Below, piece by piece: positions 1-8,008 of a stretch of DNA of 15,268 nt. The position numbers and the translations under genes are program-made. The stretch's first letter is position 1. Each line of letters begins with the position of its first letter. The DNA is taken from assembly GCA_964599655.1 (NCBI GenBank), contig CAZRGV010000141.1, forward strand, positions 1 through 15,268. Reading direction: 5' to 3'. The notes below the pieces were generated by a model. That model was not told the origin of the DNA, ran no database searches, and saw only the letters and a program-made list of their open reading frames with translations. This DNA comes from CAZRGV01 sp964599655 (lineage in GTDB: Bacteria; Planctomycetota; Planctomycetia; Isosphaerales; Isosphaeraceae).

Positions 1-59
1 ACGCGAAATCGGAAGCCGTCCCCCTCCGGCCAGCAACCCAGCGTCGGATGCCAGCTCAT
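1..59 (-). CDS. 5' end of a GH13/CBM48-type protein, probably malto-oligosyltrehalose trehalohydrolase (partial)
   Basis: An ATG at position 59 opens a minus-strand frame that runs off the left edge. Its first 19 residues read MSWHPTLGCWPEGDGFRFR. The W-P-E-G-D-G-x-R-F-R pattern resembles the start of the N-terminal beta-sandwich (CBM48-like) domain of TreZ, where it normally continues V-W-A-P. TreZ releases trehalose from maltooligosyl-trehalose in the cytoplasm. The start overlaps the glgB stop by four bases (ATGA), which indicates translational coupling and membership of the same operon. From established knowledge, treZ often sits beside glgB in GlgE/TreS/TreY clusters. Only 19 residues are visible, so a GlgX-like debranching enzyme or another CBM48 protein remains possible. 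The coding call is fairly safe; the product is an inference. Confidence 0.55.
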   Translation of the reverse strand, partial: MSWHPTLGCWPEGDGFRFR

Positions 60-1969
60 GGGCTCCTCCTCAACGCGATCATGGCCAGCGGTGGAAGCGT
101 GAGGTTGATCGACTGCGGCCGCCCGTGAGCCGTGACCGGCGAGGTGGTCACCCCACCCAAATTCCCCTGGCCGCTTCCCCCGTACAGCGTCGAGTCGCTA
201 TTCAGGATCTCGTCCCAACGCCCCTTCTGGGGGACGCCGACCCGGTAATTATGCCGCGGAACCGGTGTGAAATTGCAGACAATCAGCACCAGGTCGTCCG
301 GGTTGTGCCCCTTGCGAAGGAAACTGAGCACGCTCCGTTCCGCGTCGTGGCAATCCACCCATTCGAAGCCCTCGGGATTGTGGTCCAGTTCGTGCAGAGG
401 CGAAACGCCGCGATAGGCCGTGTTCAGGTCGCGCACCCAGCGTTGAAGGCCGGAATGACGAGGGTCGTCCAGTAAATGCCAGTCGAGACTGCCGTCGTGG
501 TTCCACTCCCGCCACTGACCAAACTCATCTCCCATGAACATCAGCTTTTTACCAGGAGTGGCGAAAGCGTAACCGAGCAACAACCGAACATTCGCGAACT
601 TCCGCCACGGGTCGCCTGGCATCTTCGCCATGAGCGAACCCTTGCCGTACACGACCTCGTCATGGGACAGCGGGTTCACAAAGTTTTCCGTGAACCCATA
701 CATCGGACGGAATGTCAATTTATTATGGACGTGCTTTCTCTCGATCGGATCGACCTTCAAGTAGCCATCCACCGTGTCGTGGAACCAGCCAAGGTCCCAC
801 TTCAGGTCGAATCCCAGGCCGCCAACCTCCGTCGGTCGGGTCACCATCGGGTAGGCGGTCGTTTCCTCGGCGATTGTCAGAACACCCGGAAACTCGCGAT
901 GGATTTGCTCGTTGAGACGCCTCAGGAAGGCGATCGCCTCGAGATTCTCGCGGCCGCCGAAGCGGTTCGGAACCCACTCTCCCGGCTTGCGCGAATAATC
1001 GAGGTAGAGCATCGACGAGACCGCGTCAACCCGAAGTCCGTCGATATGATACGTCTTGAGCCAGAACAGCGCGTTGCTGATCAGAAAGTTGCGAACCTGG
1101 GGCTTGCCATAATCAAAAATGTAGGTATCCCAATCTTGATGAAACCCTTTTCGTGGATCTTCGTACTCATAAAGATGGGTACCATCGAAATCCCCTAGAC
1201 CGTACTCGTCACGAGGAAAATGCGCGGGGACCCAGTCGAGAATGACGCCGATGCCGCGCCGGTGCAGCGTGTCGATCAGGAACATGAGGTCCCGAGGCGT
1301 GCCGAAACGGCTCGTCGGCGCGAAGTAGCTGACCGCCTGATATCCCCAGGAGCCGTCAAAGGGGTGTTCGGCCAACGGCATCAATTCGACGTGCGTGAAT
1401 CCCATTTCGGCGGCGTAATCCGCGAGTCTCGTGGCGACTTCCCGGTAACTCAACCAGCGGTTTCCCTCTTCGGGCACGCGGCGCCACGAGCCGAGATGAA
1501 CCTCGTACGTCGTGATCGGCGCGCCGAGGGACTGCCGGGCCTGCCGATGAGCCATCCAGTCGTCATCGCTCCACTCGAAGCCCGAGAAATCCCAGACCTT
1601 CGACGTGATTTCCGGCCGGATCTCGGCGGCGAAGCCGTACGGATCAAGTTTCGCGACGCGCTTCGATTCTCCCTTGGGCGTGATCGCATACTTGTATTTC
1701 GCGCCTGAGGTCACGCCCGGAACGAATCGTTCCCAAAGGCCGTGCCAGCCACGCAACGTCATCGGCATGGCGTTCGGGTCCCAACCGTTAAAGTCGCCGA
1801 TGACGGAGACCTGGTTGGCGTTCGGGGCCCAGACGACGAACTGGGTGCCCTCGACACCGTCCTGCCGACAAACGTGGGCCCCCAGCTTGTCAAAGCTCCG
1901 ATAGTGAGTTCCCTCGCTCAACAAGTAGAGGTCGAAGTCGGTGAGTTCAAACGGGTTCAAGGGGCTCAT
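56..1969 (-). CDS. glgB: 1,4-alpha-glucan branching enzyme
   Basis: GlgB cuts an alpha-1,4 glucan chain and re-attaches the piece through an alpha-1,6 bond, creating glycogen branches in the cytoplasm. The 637-residue protein shows the GH13_9 layout: a short N-terminal segment, a CBM48 domain (about 25-130, with VVWAPNA and GDFNGW), the catalytic barrel (about 155-520) and a C-terminal beta domain (about 535-637). Visible catalytic motifs are DWVPAHFP (245-252), the nucleophile D315 in GLRVDAV, the acid/base glutamate in TIAEE (E368 or E369) and D437 in SHDEVVYGKGS. It lacks the extra N-terminal domain of roughly 730-residue enzymes such as that of E. coli. It starts 60 bases after mak, with GAGG directly before the ATG, and its stop overlaps the next start. 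In this cluster it should branch the linear glucan made by GlgE. Confidence 0.97.
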   Translation of the reverse strand: MSPLNPFELTDFDLYLLSEGTHYRSFDKLGAHVCRQDGVEGTQFVVWAPNANQVSVIGDFNGWDPNAMPMTLRGWHGLWERFVPGVTSGAKYKYAITPKGESKRVAKLDPYGFAAEIRPEITSKVWDFSGFEWSDDDWMAHRQARQSLGAPITTYEVHLGSWRRVPEEGNRWLSYREVATRLADYAAEMGFTHVELMPLAEHPFDGSWGYQAVSYFAPTSRFGTPRDLMFLIDTLHRRGIGVILDWVPAHFPRDEYGLGDFDGTHLYEYEDPRKGFHQDWDTYIFDYGKPQVRNFLISNALFWLKTYHIDGLRVDAVSSMLYLDYSRKPGEWVPNRFGGRENLEAIAFLRRLNEQIHREFPGVLTIAEETTAYPMVTRPTEVGGLGFDLKWDLGWFHDTVDGYLKVDPIERKHVHNKLTFRPMYGFTENFVNPLSHDEVVYGKGSLMAKMPGDPWRKFANVRLLLGYAFATPGKKLMFMGDEFGQWREWNHDGSLDWHLLDDPRHSGLQRWVRDLNTAYRGVSPLHELDHNPEGFEWVDCHDAERSVLSFLRKGHNPDDLVLIVCNFTPVPRHNYRVGVPQKGRWDEILNSDSTLYGGSGQGNLGGVTTSPVTAHGRPQSINLTLPPLAMIALRRSP

Positions 1970-2029
1970 CCTCGTCGCAGGTCCTCTCGTGTTTCCCGTT
2001 GCAATCGGGGTGGGATTCCTTGAGGTTGC

Positions 2030-3655
2030 TCAGCCCGTCGCGAGCAGGCCCAGGATTCCTTGAAGCGGGATGCGAACCCAGTCGGGCCGGTTGTTCAGTT
2101 CATAGAGAAGTTCATAGAGCGCTTTGTCAAGAGTGTACGCTTCGAGCAATCGAGCGAATTCCTCCGACTGGCGTGGCGGCAACGGCCCCTCAATCGCGGT
2201 CGCGAAATACGCGTTCAGAAACGCGGCCGAGGTCCAGGCCGCCCAGGCCCTGGCCCAGGGCATGAGCCGATCGAAGTCCTCGGGATGCCGGGCCGTCGCG
2301 GCGAACAGGCCGGCGTGCGCGGCGTAGTCGAACGAGCGGAGCATTCCCACCACGTCCTTGACCGCCGGCTGCTTTTCCAGCCGCTGGGCGAGGGGCTTCG
2401 CGGGCTCTCCTTCAAAATCAAGGATCATATAATCGGAATCGACCCAAAGTAACTGGCCCAGGTGATAATCTCCGTGAACCCGGATGCGTTTCGCGCTTGG
2501 CCTCAATTTTTTCAGGGTTTCGAGCCTCGCGAGAAGTCTGGGCGCGTCGTTCAAGACTCGGCGTGCGTCGGCCTGGATGGACTCGGGCAGTCGATCGAGG
2601 TTCTCTTCGAGCGCGGCCAGGGTCATCCCAACTTGCGCGCGAATGGCGCCGGCGAGCCTCTCGAGATGCTCATGCGTCAGAGGTTCCGGGGCGAACGCCG
2701 GATCGTTCGGGTCGCCGGCCAGCGCCTCGTGCAACTCGGCCGTGCGACGTCCCAGGGTCGCGGCCTCGTCAAGGCCGGCTCCGAGAATCGTTGCGAGGGA
2801 TTCGGGCGGGTCGATTCCGGCGAGATCCAACGGAGAACGCGCGTCGAGCGCGGGCGGAGGGCCGTCCACCGACCGGACTCTCTCGAAGTAACGCGCGAGT
2901 TCCTCGAGCGCGTGCTCCCAGCCGGTTCCCTGGTTTCCGACCAGCTCTTGAAGGATCGCGAGCGTCGATCGCTGGTCCGACTCGATCCGCTCAATCGCCC
3001 CCGCCGTGCGGGGGACCCTCCGGAATCGAGCACGATCCGTGAGGAAGCGGCCGATTTCGAGGTCGGGGTTGAGGCCTGGCTCCAGTCGTCGGAAAACCTT
3101 CAGGAACAGCCGTTCGCCGTAAAGGATCGCCGAGTTGCTCTGCTCCGATGAGCCTCGGCGGATCGGCAACGCCTGGCTCGACGGTCCTCGGATCTCGGCA
3201 AACGCCGTTGTGGGAGTCGCCTTCACGACGGCTTGCCTCGTGCGGAACGCGCGGCCTTGGGCCATGGCGTCGAGAAGTCCCTCACAGAACGCGTCGTCCG
3301 CGAGCGCGTCGTACAGAACCCCCCTGCCCTCCGGCCCAGCGAGGTCGGCCACGAACCATCGAGGATCGTTCCTGAGTGGATCGGCGCTCGCACCCGTCGC
3401 GACGCCGAGCGGCAACAGGTAAATGTCGCGTCCTCCATCGCGAAATCGAGCCTCGATCAACAGCAAGACGGTCGTGCCGGGCAGCGCGCCAGGCGCGGTT
3501 TCGTCCACGATCCGCACGCGCTCCAGCGCTCGGGCCTTGCCCGCGAACCAACGCTGGCGAGGAAGAAAACCAGGCAGGACCTCACGCTCAAGGGTCTCAC
3601 GAGCGACTCCATGGATCCAAGTATCCCAACCTCCCTCGACGTGCAGCAAAGCCAT
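2030..3655 (-). CDS. mak: Maltokinase (stand-alone, not fused to trehalose synthase)
   Basis: Mak phosphorylates maltose at C1 with ATP, giving the maltose-1-phosphate used by GlgE. The 541-residue protein has the Mak N-cap motif RWFAGK (35-40), the linker/P-loop-like stretch RRGSSEQSNSA (166-176) with K186 in LFLKVF, the catalytic loop HGDYHLGQ (394-401) and the metal-binding DFEGEP (413-418), in the order of aminoglycoside-phosphotransferase-like kinases. The C-terminal YELNNRPDW (518-526) is also typical. A clear Shine-Dalgarno, AGGGAGGA, lies 10 bases before the ATG. Many bacteria carry Mak as the C-terminal half of TreS; here there is no TreS domain in frame or beside it. It lies 108 bases after glgE and 60 before glgB, all co-directional, so one transcript is likely. 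At 541 residues it is longer than mycobacterial Mak, which is about 450. Confidence 0.93.
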   Translation of the reverse strand: MALLHVEGGWDTWIHGVARETLEREVLPGFLPRQRWFAGKARALERVRIVDETAPGALPGTTVLLLIEARFRDGGRDIYLLPLGVATGASADPLRNDPRWFVADLAGPEGRGVLYDALADDAFCEGLLDAMAQGRAFRTRQAVVKATPTTAFAEIRGPSSQALPIRRGSSEQSNSAILYGERLFLKVFRRLEPGLNPDLEIGRFLTDRARFRRVPRTAGAIERIESDQRSTLAILQELVGNQGTGWEHALEELARYFERVRSVDGPPPALDARSPLDLAGIDPPESLATILGAGLDEAATLGRRTAELHEALAGDPNDPAFAPEPLTHEHLERLAGAIRAQVGMTLAALEENLDRLPESIQADARRVLNDAPRLLARLETLKKLRPSAKRIRVHGDYHLGQLLWVDSDYMILDFEGEPAKPLAQRLEKQPAVKDVVGMLRSFDYAAHAGLFAATARHPEDFDRLMPWARAWAAWTSAAFLNAYFATAIEGPLPPRQSEEFARLLEAYTLDKALYELLYELNNRPDWVRIPLQGILGLLATG

Positions 3656-3763
3656 CAGCGCGTCGTCCTCCCTCTCGCCTGGTCTGACCCCCGTCTCGGC
3701 GTTGATTCCCCCGGCTCAATTCCTCCCCGTCGCGGTCCCAAACCAGCGATGATCGGTAACGGG

Positions 3764-5818
3764 TTACATATAATAATCAAAGTCTTGTTCAGTTTTGGTT
3801 TTTCTGCGAATTCGGAAAATGTGCGCGGGGCACGCATGCGGGTCGATCTGAACGAAGTTCCTGGGACCGTACCAGAGATAGCGTGCGTCGCTGATGAGGT
3901 CGTGAACCTGGTACTCCACGCCGTGGCCGTTGCCCAGCCCCAGCTCTTCCAGCGGCAGTTCGAGCCAGCCCGATTGGGTATGGTGCGGGTCGAGGTTCAC
4001 GACGGTGACGATCACGTCCGAAAGGTCGGGCGTCGACTTGCCGTACGCGATCAGTTGCTCATTATCAATGGGGTAGAATCGCAAATATCGATCGTGGTGC
4101 AACGAGGCGTTTTCTCGGCGAATCTGGTTGATCCGGGCGATGAAATCGCGAAGGTTCCCCGGCGCGTCGAGGTTCCAGTGCCGGAGCTGGTACTTTTCCG
4201 AGTCGAGATACTCTTCCGAGCCCGGTCGGACGGGCGTTCCGACGCACTGCTCAAACGGCGGCCCGTAAATCCCGTAATTCGCGCCCAGGGTCGCCGCCAG
4301 CACGAGCCGAATCTGAAAACCAGGGCGGCCATTGACCTGAAGATACTCGTGAAGGATATCCGGCGTGTTGGCGAATAGGTTCGGGCGCATGTATTCGATC
4401 ACGTCGGTCTGTGTCAGCTCGGTGAAGTACTCCGTCAGCCCGGCTTTATTGTTGCGCCAGGTGAAATAGCTGTACGACTGGTGAAACCCGCACTTGGCGA
4501 GGTACTTCATGACCTTGGGCCGGGTGAAGGCTTCCGACAGAAAAATCGTGTCCCGGTTCCGATCCCAGACCTCGCCGATGCACCACTCCCAGAACGGAAA
4601 CGCCTTGGTATGCGGATTATCCACGCGAAAAATCGTGACTCCATGATCGACCCAGAACAGAAAAACGTCGCGAAGGGCCTCCCAGAGCGATCGCCAGTGC
4701 TCGGTCTCGAAATTGATGGGATAAATGTCTTGATATTTTTTTGGCGGATTCTCCGCATATTTGATGGTGCCGTCTGGTCGGTGGCGGAACCACTCGGGGT
4801 GTTCCTTGACCCAGGGATGGTCTGGGGAGCACTGGAAGGCGATATCGAGGGCGATCTCGATGCCGAACTCTCGGGCCTTCGAGACCAGGCGGTCGAAGTC
4901 GTCGATCGTGCCAAGTTCGGGATGCACGGCGGTGTGCCCGCCTTCCGCGGCCCCGATGGCCCAGGGGCTTCCGGGATCGTTCGGACCGGCATTCAACGTG
5001 TTGTTGGGACCTTTACGAAAGGCCCGGCCGATCGGATGGATCGGCGGAAGGTACAGCACGTCGAAACCCATCGACGCGACGTAAGGGAGCCTGGCCTCGA
5101 CATCCCGAAACGTGCCATGCCGTCCGGGAGTGTCGGAGGCGGAGCGAGGGAACATCTCGTACCAGGCGCCAAAGCGGGCTCGCTCGCGCTCCACACGAAC
5201 TCGGAGGACCGGTTCAAACGTCCGAGCCCGTGAGAGGTTGGGGTGCCGTTTCATGACGTCAAGGAGGATCGGGTCGAGCGAGGCCGCGACGCGGGTCGCT
5301 TGATCCCCGACCGCTCCGATCAACTCGGCTCGCGATCGGAGGAACGAGGCGTCGTCCCCGTCGGCTCGGTCCGCCCCTTCGCGAATGAGCTGGGCCCCTT
5401 CCAGCAGTTCACTGGAAACGTCCTGGCCGGCCTCGTGCTTCTTGGAGAGTTCCTTGGACCAGGTGGCGAAGTGGTCCACCCAGGCCTCCAACGTGTACTC
5501 GTACCACCCTGGCGTCGAAACGAGAAATCGCCCTTTCCAGCGGTCGTTTCCGAGTGGGGTCAGCGGCGAGGATTCCCAGAACGGTTCGCCCGCCACGCGA
5601 GACTTCAACACGGCGGCGATCTCGTCGTGCCCCTCGGTGAAGATGTCGGCGGTCACGGCGACCTCTTCGCCCACCGTGCGCTTGATCGGGAACCGGCCTC
5701 CGTCGACCAACGGACGGACCGCTTCGATCACCACCCGAGGGGGAGCCAACTCTGCGGCAGGCTTCGACTCCGTTGACGCTTGCCCAGGTTCCGACCGGAT
5801 TCGCGATTCGACCGTCAT
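3764..5818 (-). CDS. glgE: Alpha-1,4-glucan:maltose-1-phosphate maltosyltransferase
   Basis: GlgE (GH13_3) transfers maltosyl units from maltose-1-phosphate onto the non-reducing end of alpha-1,4-glucans, with retention of configuration, in the cytoplasm. The 684-residue length fits the family. After a polar leader (1-26), an N-terminal beta-sandwich begins at PPRVVIEAVRPLVDGGRFP and contains the family-typical VTADIFTEGHD. An alpha-helical insert follows (about 115-190). The barrel shows LYLPPIHPIGR (255-265), the nucleophile D400 in FRVDNPHTKAFPFWEW, the acid/base E429 in FLSEAFTRPKVM and D487 in NTPDILHEYL. The C-terminal beta domain ends in a lysine-rich tail. AAGGAG lies 4 bases before the ATG. 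It is the first recognised gene of the cluster, followed by mak and glgB; no clear promoter is visible upstream. Confidence 0.97.
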   Translation of the reverse strand: MTVESRIRSEPGQASTESKPAAELAPPRVVIEAVRPLVDGGRFPIKRTVGEEVAVTADIFTEGHDEIAAVLKSRVAGEPFWESSPLTPLGNDRWKGRFLVSTPGWYEYTLEAWVDHFATWSKELSKKHEAGQDVSSELLEGAQLIREGADRADGDDASFLRSRAELIGAVGDQATRVAASLDPILLDVMKRHPNLSRARTFEPVLRVRVERERARFGAWYEMFPRSASDTPGRHGTFRDVEARLPYVASMGFDVLYLPPIHPIGRAFRKGPNNTLNAGPNDPGSPWAIGAAEGGHTAVHPELGTIDDFDRLVSKAREFGIEIALDIAFQCSPDHPWVKEHPEWFRHRPDGTIKYAENPPKKYQDIYPINFETEHWRSLWEALRDVFLFWVDHGVTIFRVDNPHTKAFPFWEWCIGEVWDRNRDTIFLSEAFTRPKVMKYLAKCGFHQSYSYFTWRNNKAGLTEYFTELTQTDVIEYMRPNLFANTPDILHEYLQVNGRPGFQIRLVLAATLGANYGIYGPPFEQCVGTPVRPGSEEYLDSEKYQLRHWNLDAPGNLRDFIARINQIRRENASLHHDRYLRFYPIDNEQLIAYGKSTPDLSDVIVTVVNLDPHHTQSGWLELPLEELGLGNGHGVEYQVHDLISDARYLWYGPRNFVQIDPHACPAHIFRIRRKTKTEQDFDYYM

Positions 5819-6146
5819 GGTGCTCCTTCAGAATTCCGTTGGGACCGGCCTGCCGGAAACGGGTGGAAGGTTCCGGTCGCGACAACGATCCGTTCGCCCC
5901 TCGTCGTGGCCGAGGCGGGTGGCAGGGAGGCTCGATCGCCCGGTTGAGCGACTGTCGAGCCTCAGTCCACCACAAGGATGCGGAGTCGTTCGCGATCGAG
6001 CGCCCTCAAGTCTCGATCCGGCCGCCGCTGCGCGGTTCTCGACGGCCCTAGCTTAGCAATCGACGCGCCAATTCCTAGAGGGTGCGTCGTCCCCCTCCAC
6101 TCGATCGGGTGCGCCGTTCCCTTCGAACCGTCGTAAGTCGCGTGAT
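5819..6146. other. Intergenic region upstream of glgE
   Basis: These 328 bases separate glgE from the next gene on the right and hold no convincing gene. Open frames here have mixed third-position G/C and no family resemblance. A short inverted repeat, CCGGC-CT-GCCGG, lies near 5847-5858, about 30 bases before the glgE start. No good -35/-10 pair was found, so the glgE promoter, presumably here, could not be placed. Confidence 0.5.
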
Positions 6147-6233
6147 TCAGTCCAGTTCCGGCGCGTCGTCCGCGCCCTCGAATCTCTCGTCAATCGACTC
6201 GATGACCTCCCGATGGTGGAACCCCGTTGCCAT
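6147..6233 (-). CDS. Candidate 28-residue acidic peptide overlapping the hydrolase 3' end
   Basis: A minus-strand frame beginning MATGFHHREVIESIDERF and ending in DDAPELD-stop overlaps the last codons of the hydrolase in another frame. Its third positions are about 80% G/C (22 of 27 by hand count), whereas the hydrolase's last 13 codons over the same bases show about 40%. That switch suggests the coding frame changes here. Either a small separate peptide exists (28 residues, or 45 if begun at the ATG at 6284) or the hydrolase's true end is disturbed by an indel. No Shine-Dalgarno is visible before either ATG. No homologue is recognised. Low confidence. Confidence 0.2.
   Translation of the reverse strand: MATGFHHREVIESIDERFEGADDAPELD
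6160..6176 (-). terminator. Weak stem-loop just after the hydrolase gene
   Basis: GGCGCG-TCGTC-CGCGCC is a perfect 6-bp stem with a 5-base loop, 14 bases beyond the hydrolase stop on the minus strand. There is no T-run after it. It may end transcription, but 6-bp GC stems are common by chance in DNA of this composition, and this one lies inside the small candidate ORF. Confidence 0.2.
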
Positions 6234-7098
6234 CCCGTTGGACGTCGTCGCCCCATCGCTCCTGAATCGCAAGTTTGGTATCATGGTTGCATGATGGGCG
6301 ACTTGGTCGGATGTGAAGGTCGAGAAACTCGGCCACGGCCTGATAAATCTGGCGCTGGCCGATCTCGAAGACGTTGTCATGGCGGGCCTCGGGAATGTCG
6401 AGGCGAGTGACCGGCCCGCCCGCCGCTCTGGCGAGTCGGTCGGCCATCGCGACCGGAATCAGTGGGTCTTTCTCGCCGTGGATGATGAGTGACGGACAAC
6501 GGATCTGGGCAATTTTTGCTTCGCTCTCGAAATGATGGCGCAAGTAGCGCGACGCGGGCAAGAACGGATAGTGAAGCCGGGCGAGCTCGATCATCCGAGT
6601 GAACGTGCTGAAGACGATGAGGCCGGCCAGGGGTTGGCGCGACGCCAGATCGATGGCCACGGCGCCCCCTAGCGACCAGCCGGACGCGACGATCCTCGAC
6701 GGGTCGATATTGGGGTGGCGAAGAAGGTACGAGACCGCCGCTTCCGCAGTGGCGTAACAGCCGTCCTCACTCGCCCGTCCGCCGCTGAGGCCATAACCCA
6801 GGTATTCGGGGATCAGAACGTTGCAGCCGAGGCGCCGGAACGCGCGGAGTTCCTCTTGAGCGAGGTTCAGGTTCGAGCCATTACCGTAGAAGTACAGGAC
6901 CGTGGGACAACGGTTTGCCTCGGGGTGCGGGCGGCCGTCGGAGGTCATCGCCCCGCCGAACACGGCGGCGACGCGCTCGGTTCCACGGGTTTCGAGGGTC
7001 AACAACTCAACGCCGGAATCTGCATCCAGGGGAAAGGGCGCCTTTCCCTGCGAGTATTGGCCCGGAAAGATCAGGACACTCTGAAGCCAGGATAGCAT
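6190..7098 (-). CDS. Alpha/beta-hydrolase (BEM46/ABHD13-17-like)
   Basis: This 302-residue protein has the alpha/beta-hydrolase fold. The catalytic triad can be read directly: nucleophile S142 in the elbow GWSLGG (140-145), acid D211 in GEKDPLIP and H240 in ARHDNVFE. The oxyanion region is YFYGNGSN (69-76), followed by EYLGYGLSGG (98-107), both typical of the BEM46/ABHD17-like branch and of bacterial 'DUF/alpha-beta hydrolase' proteins. The N-terminus MLSWLQSVLIFPGQ is short and hydrophobic and could be a membrane-proximal anchor, but it is not a full signal peptide. The substrate is unknown; esterase or thioesterase activity is the likely class. No Shine-Dalgarno is evident before the ATG. 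The last ~35 residues (after HIRPS) do not look like domain sequence and have poor third-position G/C. Its neighbours do not explain its role. Confidence 0.88.
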   Translation of the reverse strand: MLSWLQSVLIFPGQYSQGKAPFPLDADSGVELLTLETRGTERVAAVFGGAMTSDGRPHPEANRCPTVLYFYGNGSNLNLAQEELRAFRRLGCNVLIPEYLGYGLSGGRASEDGCYATAEAAVSYLLRHPNIDPSRIVASGWSLGGAVAIDLASRQPLAGLIVFSTFTRMIELARLHYPFLPASRYLRHHFESEAKIAQIRCPSLIIHGEKDPLIPVAMADRLARAAGGPVTRLDIPEARHDNVFEIGQRQIYQAVAEFLDLHIRPSRPSCNHDTKLAIQERWGDDVQRDGNGVPPSGGHRVD

Positions 7099-7244
7099 TC
7101 GTATTCGAATTCAGGGAGTTCAGGGGGGCACTCGCCAACCAAATGCGCTGGCGGGCGGCGAGGAGCGGTTTGTCATCGAATTATTCGCCTTCGTGCCGTC
7201 GAAGAAAAGTCAGGCGTGGGGCACCGATCGCCGGCGCGCGGAAG

Positions 7245-7277
7245 CGACCACGGCGCCCGGTCGGAGCGCCGTGGTCG
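7245..7277 (-). terminator. 12-bp stem-loop ending the ispE-spoVG operon
   Basis: CGACCACGGCGC (7245-7256) and GCGCCGTGGTCG (7266-7277) form a perfect 12-bp inverted repeat with a 9-base loop. It starts 53 bases beyond the spoVG stop and lies before the next co-directional gene. There is no T-run directly after the stem on the minus strand, so it would be a U-tract-less terminator or a 3'-end stabilising hairpin. It is the strongest hairpin noticed in the window. Confidence 0.65.
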
Positions 7278-7330
7278 AGGTTGGAGTCACTGCCTTGCAA
7301 CGTCCAGTTGGTTGCGGTGACGAGGTGGGA

Positions 7331-7975
7331 TCAGAGGCCCGATCCGAAACCGGTCGACTCACCGCGATCCGACCCGATCCCCTCGGTGGAGATGTCGCGA
7401 CGCGGGGGGACGTGCGGCCCTCGAAGGACCGGCTGGCCACCACGGCTGTGCTGGGTGTGGCTCCGAAGCGGGCCGCGGCGAAGGGGGGGCTCCGATCCGG
7501 CCGACAGGCTGGCCGGAGGCGCGGTCTCGTACGGATTGAATTCGAACTCGCCGCCGTCGAGATCGTCATAACGCGACACGTAGCCCGGCAGCTTGGCCCG
7601 TTCCAGTTCCTCGGCGTAGGCCGCCAGGACCGCCGCTTGAATCTTCTCGCGGCAGGCCGAGTTGATCGGATGAGCGATGTCGGCGTGCAGTTTGGCTCGG
7701 CCGTCGGCATCGCGGAGGGCTCGGTTCTCGTCCAGCCGGCTGCCGCACTGGTTGCAGAAGCGGCTCCGGAGGTGGTTCTTCGTGCCGCAGTGCGGGCAGC
7801 GGTCGGTCAGCTTCCGCGAGGGCATGGCGACGAAGAAGCCCTTGGCCCCTTCGATGATTTTCAAGTCTCGAATCACGAACATGTCGTCGAAGGTGATGCT
7901 GCAGAAGGCCTGCAGACGCTCGTTGCTTCCCGAGTTGTCTTCCATGAGCTTGATGCGAACTTCAGTGATTTCCAC
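7331..7975 (-). CDS. spoVG: SpoVG-family RNA/DNA-binding regulator with inserted zinc ribbon
   Basis: SpoVG proteins are small nucleic-acid-binding regulators. The 214-residue product opens with the family N-terminus (MEITEVRIKL, then ERLQAFCSITFDDMFVIRDLKIIEG and GFFVAMPSRK, 1-55) and later shows the conserved ADIAHPINS...REKIQAAVLAAY (98-120). Between them about 35 residues are inserted, carrying C60-x2-C63 and C74-x2-C77 (CPHCG, CNQCG), a zinc-ribbon pattern. A low-complexity Pro/Gly/Arg/Ser tail follows (about 150-214). Bacillus SpoVG is under 100 residues, without either addition. The start is GTG with AAAGGAG 8 bases upstream. It lies 33 bases after ispE, the same neighbourhood as in Firmicutes, so the two are probably co-transcribed up to the hairpin at 7245-7277. 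The insertion is, to my knowledge, typical of planctomycete homologues. Confidence 0.93.
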   Translation of the reverse strand: MEITEVRIKLMEDNSGSNERLQAFCSITFDDMFVIRDLKIIEGAKGFFVAMPSRKLTDRCPHCGTKNHLRSRFCNQCGSRLDENRALRDADGRAKLHADIAHPINSACREKIQAAVLAAYAEELERAKLPGYVSRYDDLDGGEFEFNPYETAPPASLSAGSEPPLRRGPLRSHTQHSRGGQPVLRGPHVPPRRDISTEGIGSDRGESTGFGSGL

Positions 7976-7983
7976 AGCCGGTA

Positions 7984-7990
7984 CTCCTTT
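7984..7990 (-). promoter_or_regulatory. Shine-Dalgarno of spoVG
   Basis: AAAGGAG on the minus strand, 8 bases before a GTG. It fixes the spoVG start at GTG 7975, in agreement with the conserved MEITEVRIKL N-terminus. Confidence 0.8.
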
Positions 7991-8008
7991 ACGCGATGCG
8001 AGGTGGTC

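Noticed and set aside
3233..4378. 381-residue open frame on the plus strand across mak and glgE
   Set aside because: It lies antisense to two well-supported genes, has no domain and spans the gap between them; a composition artefact.
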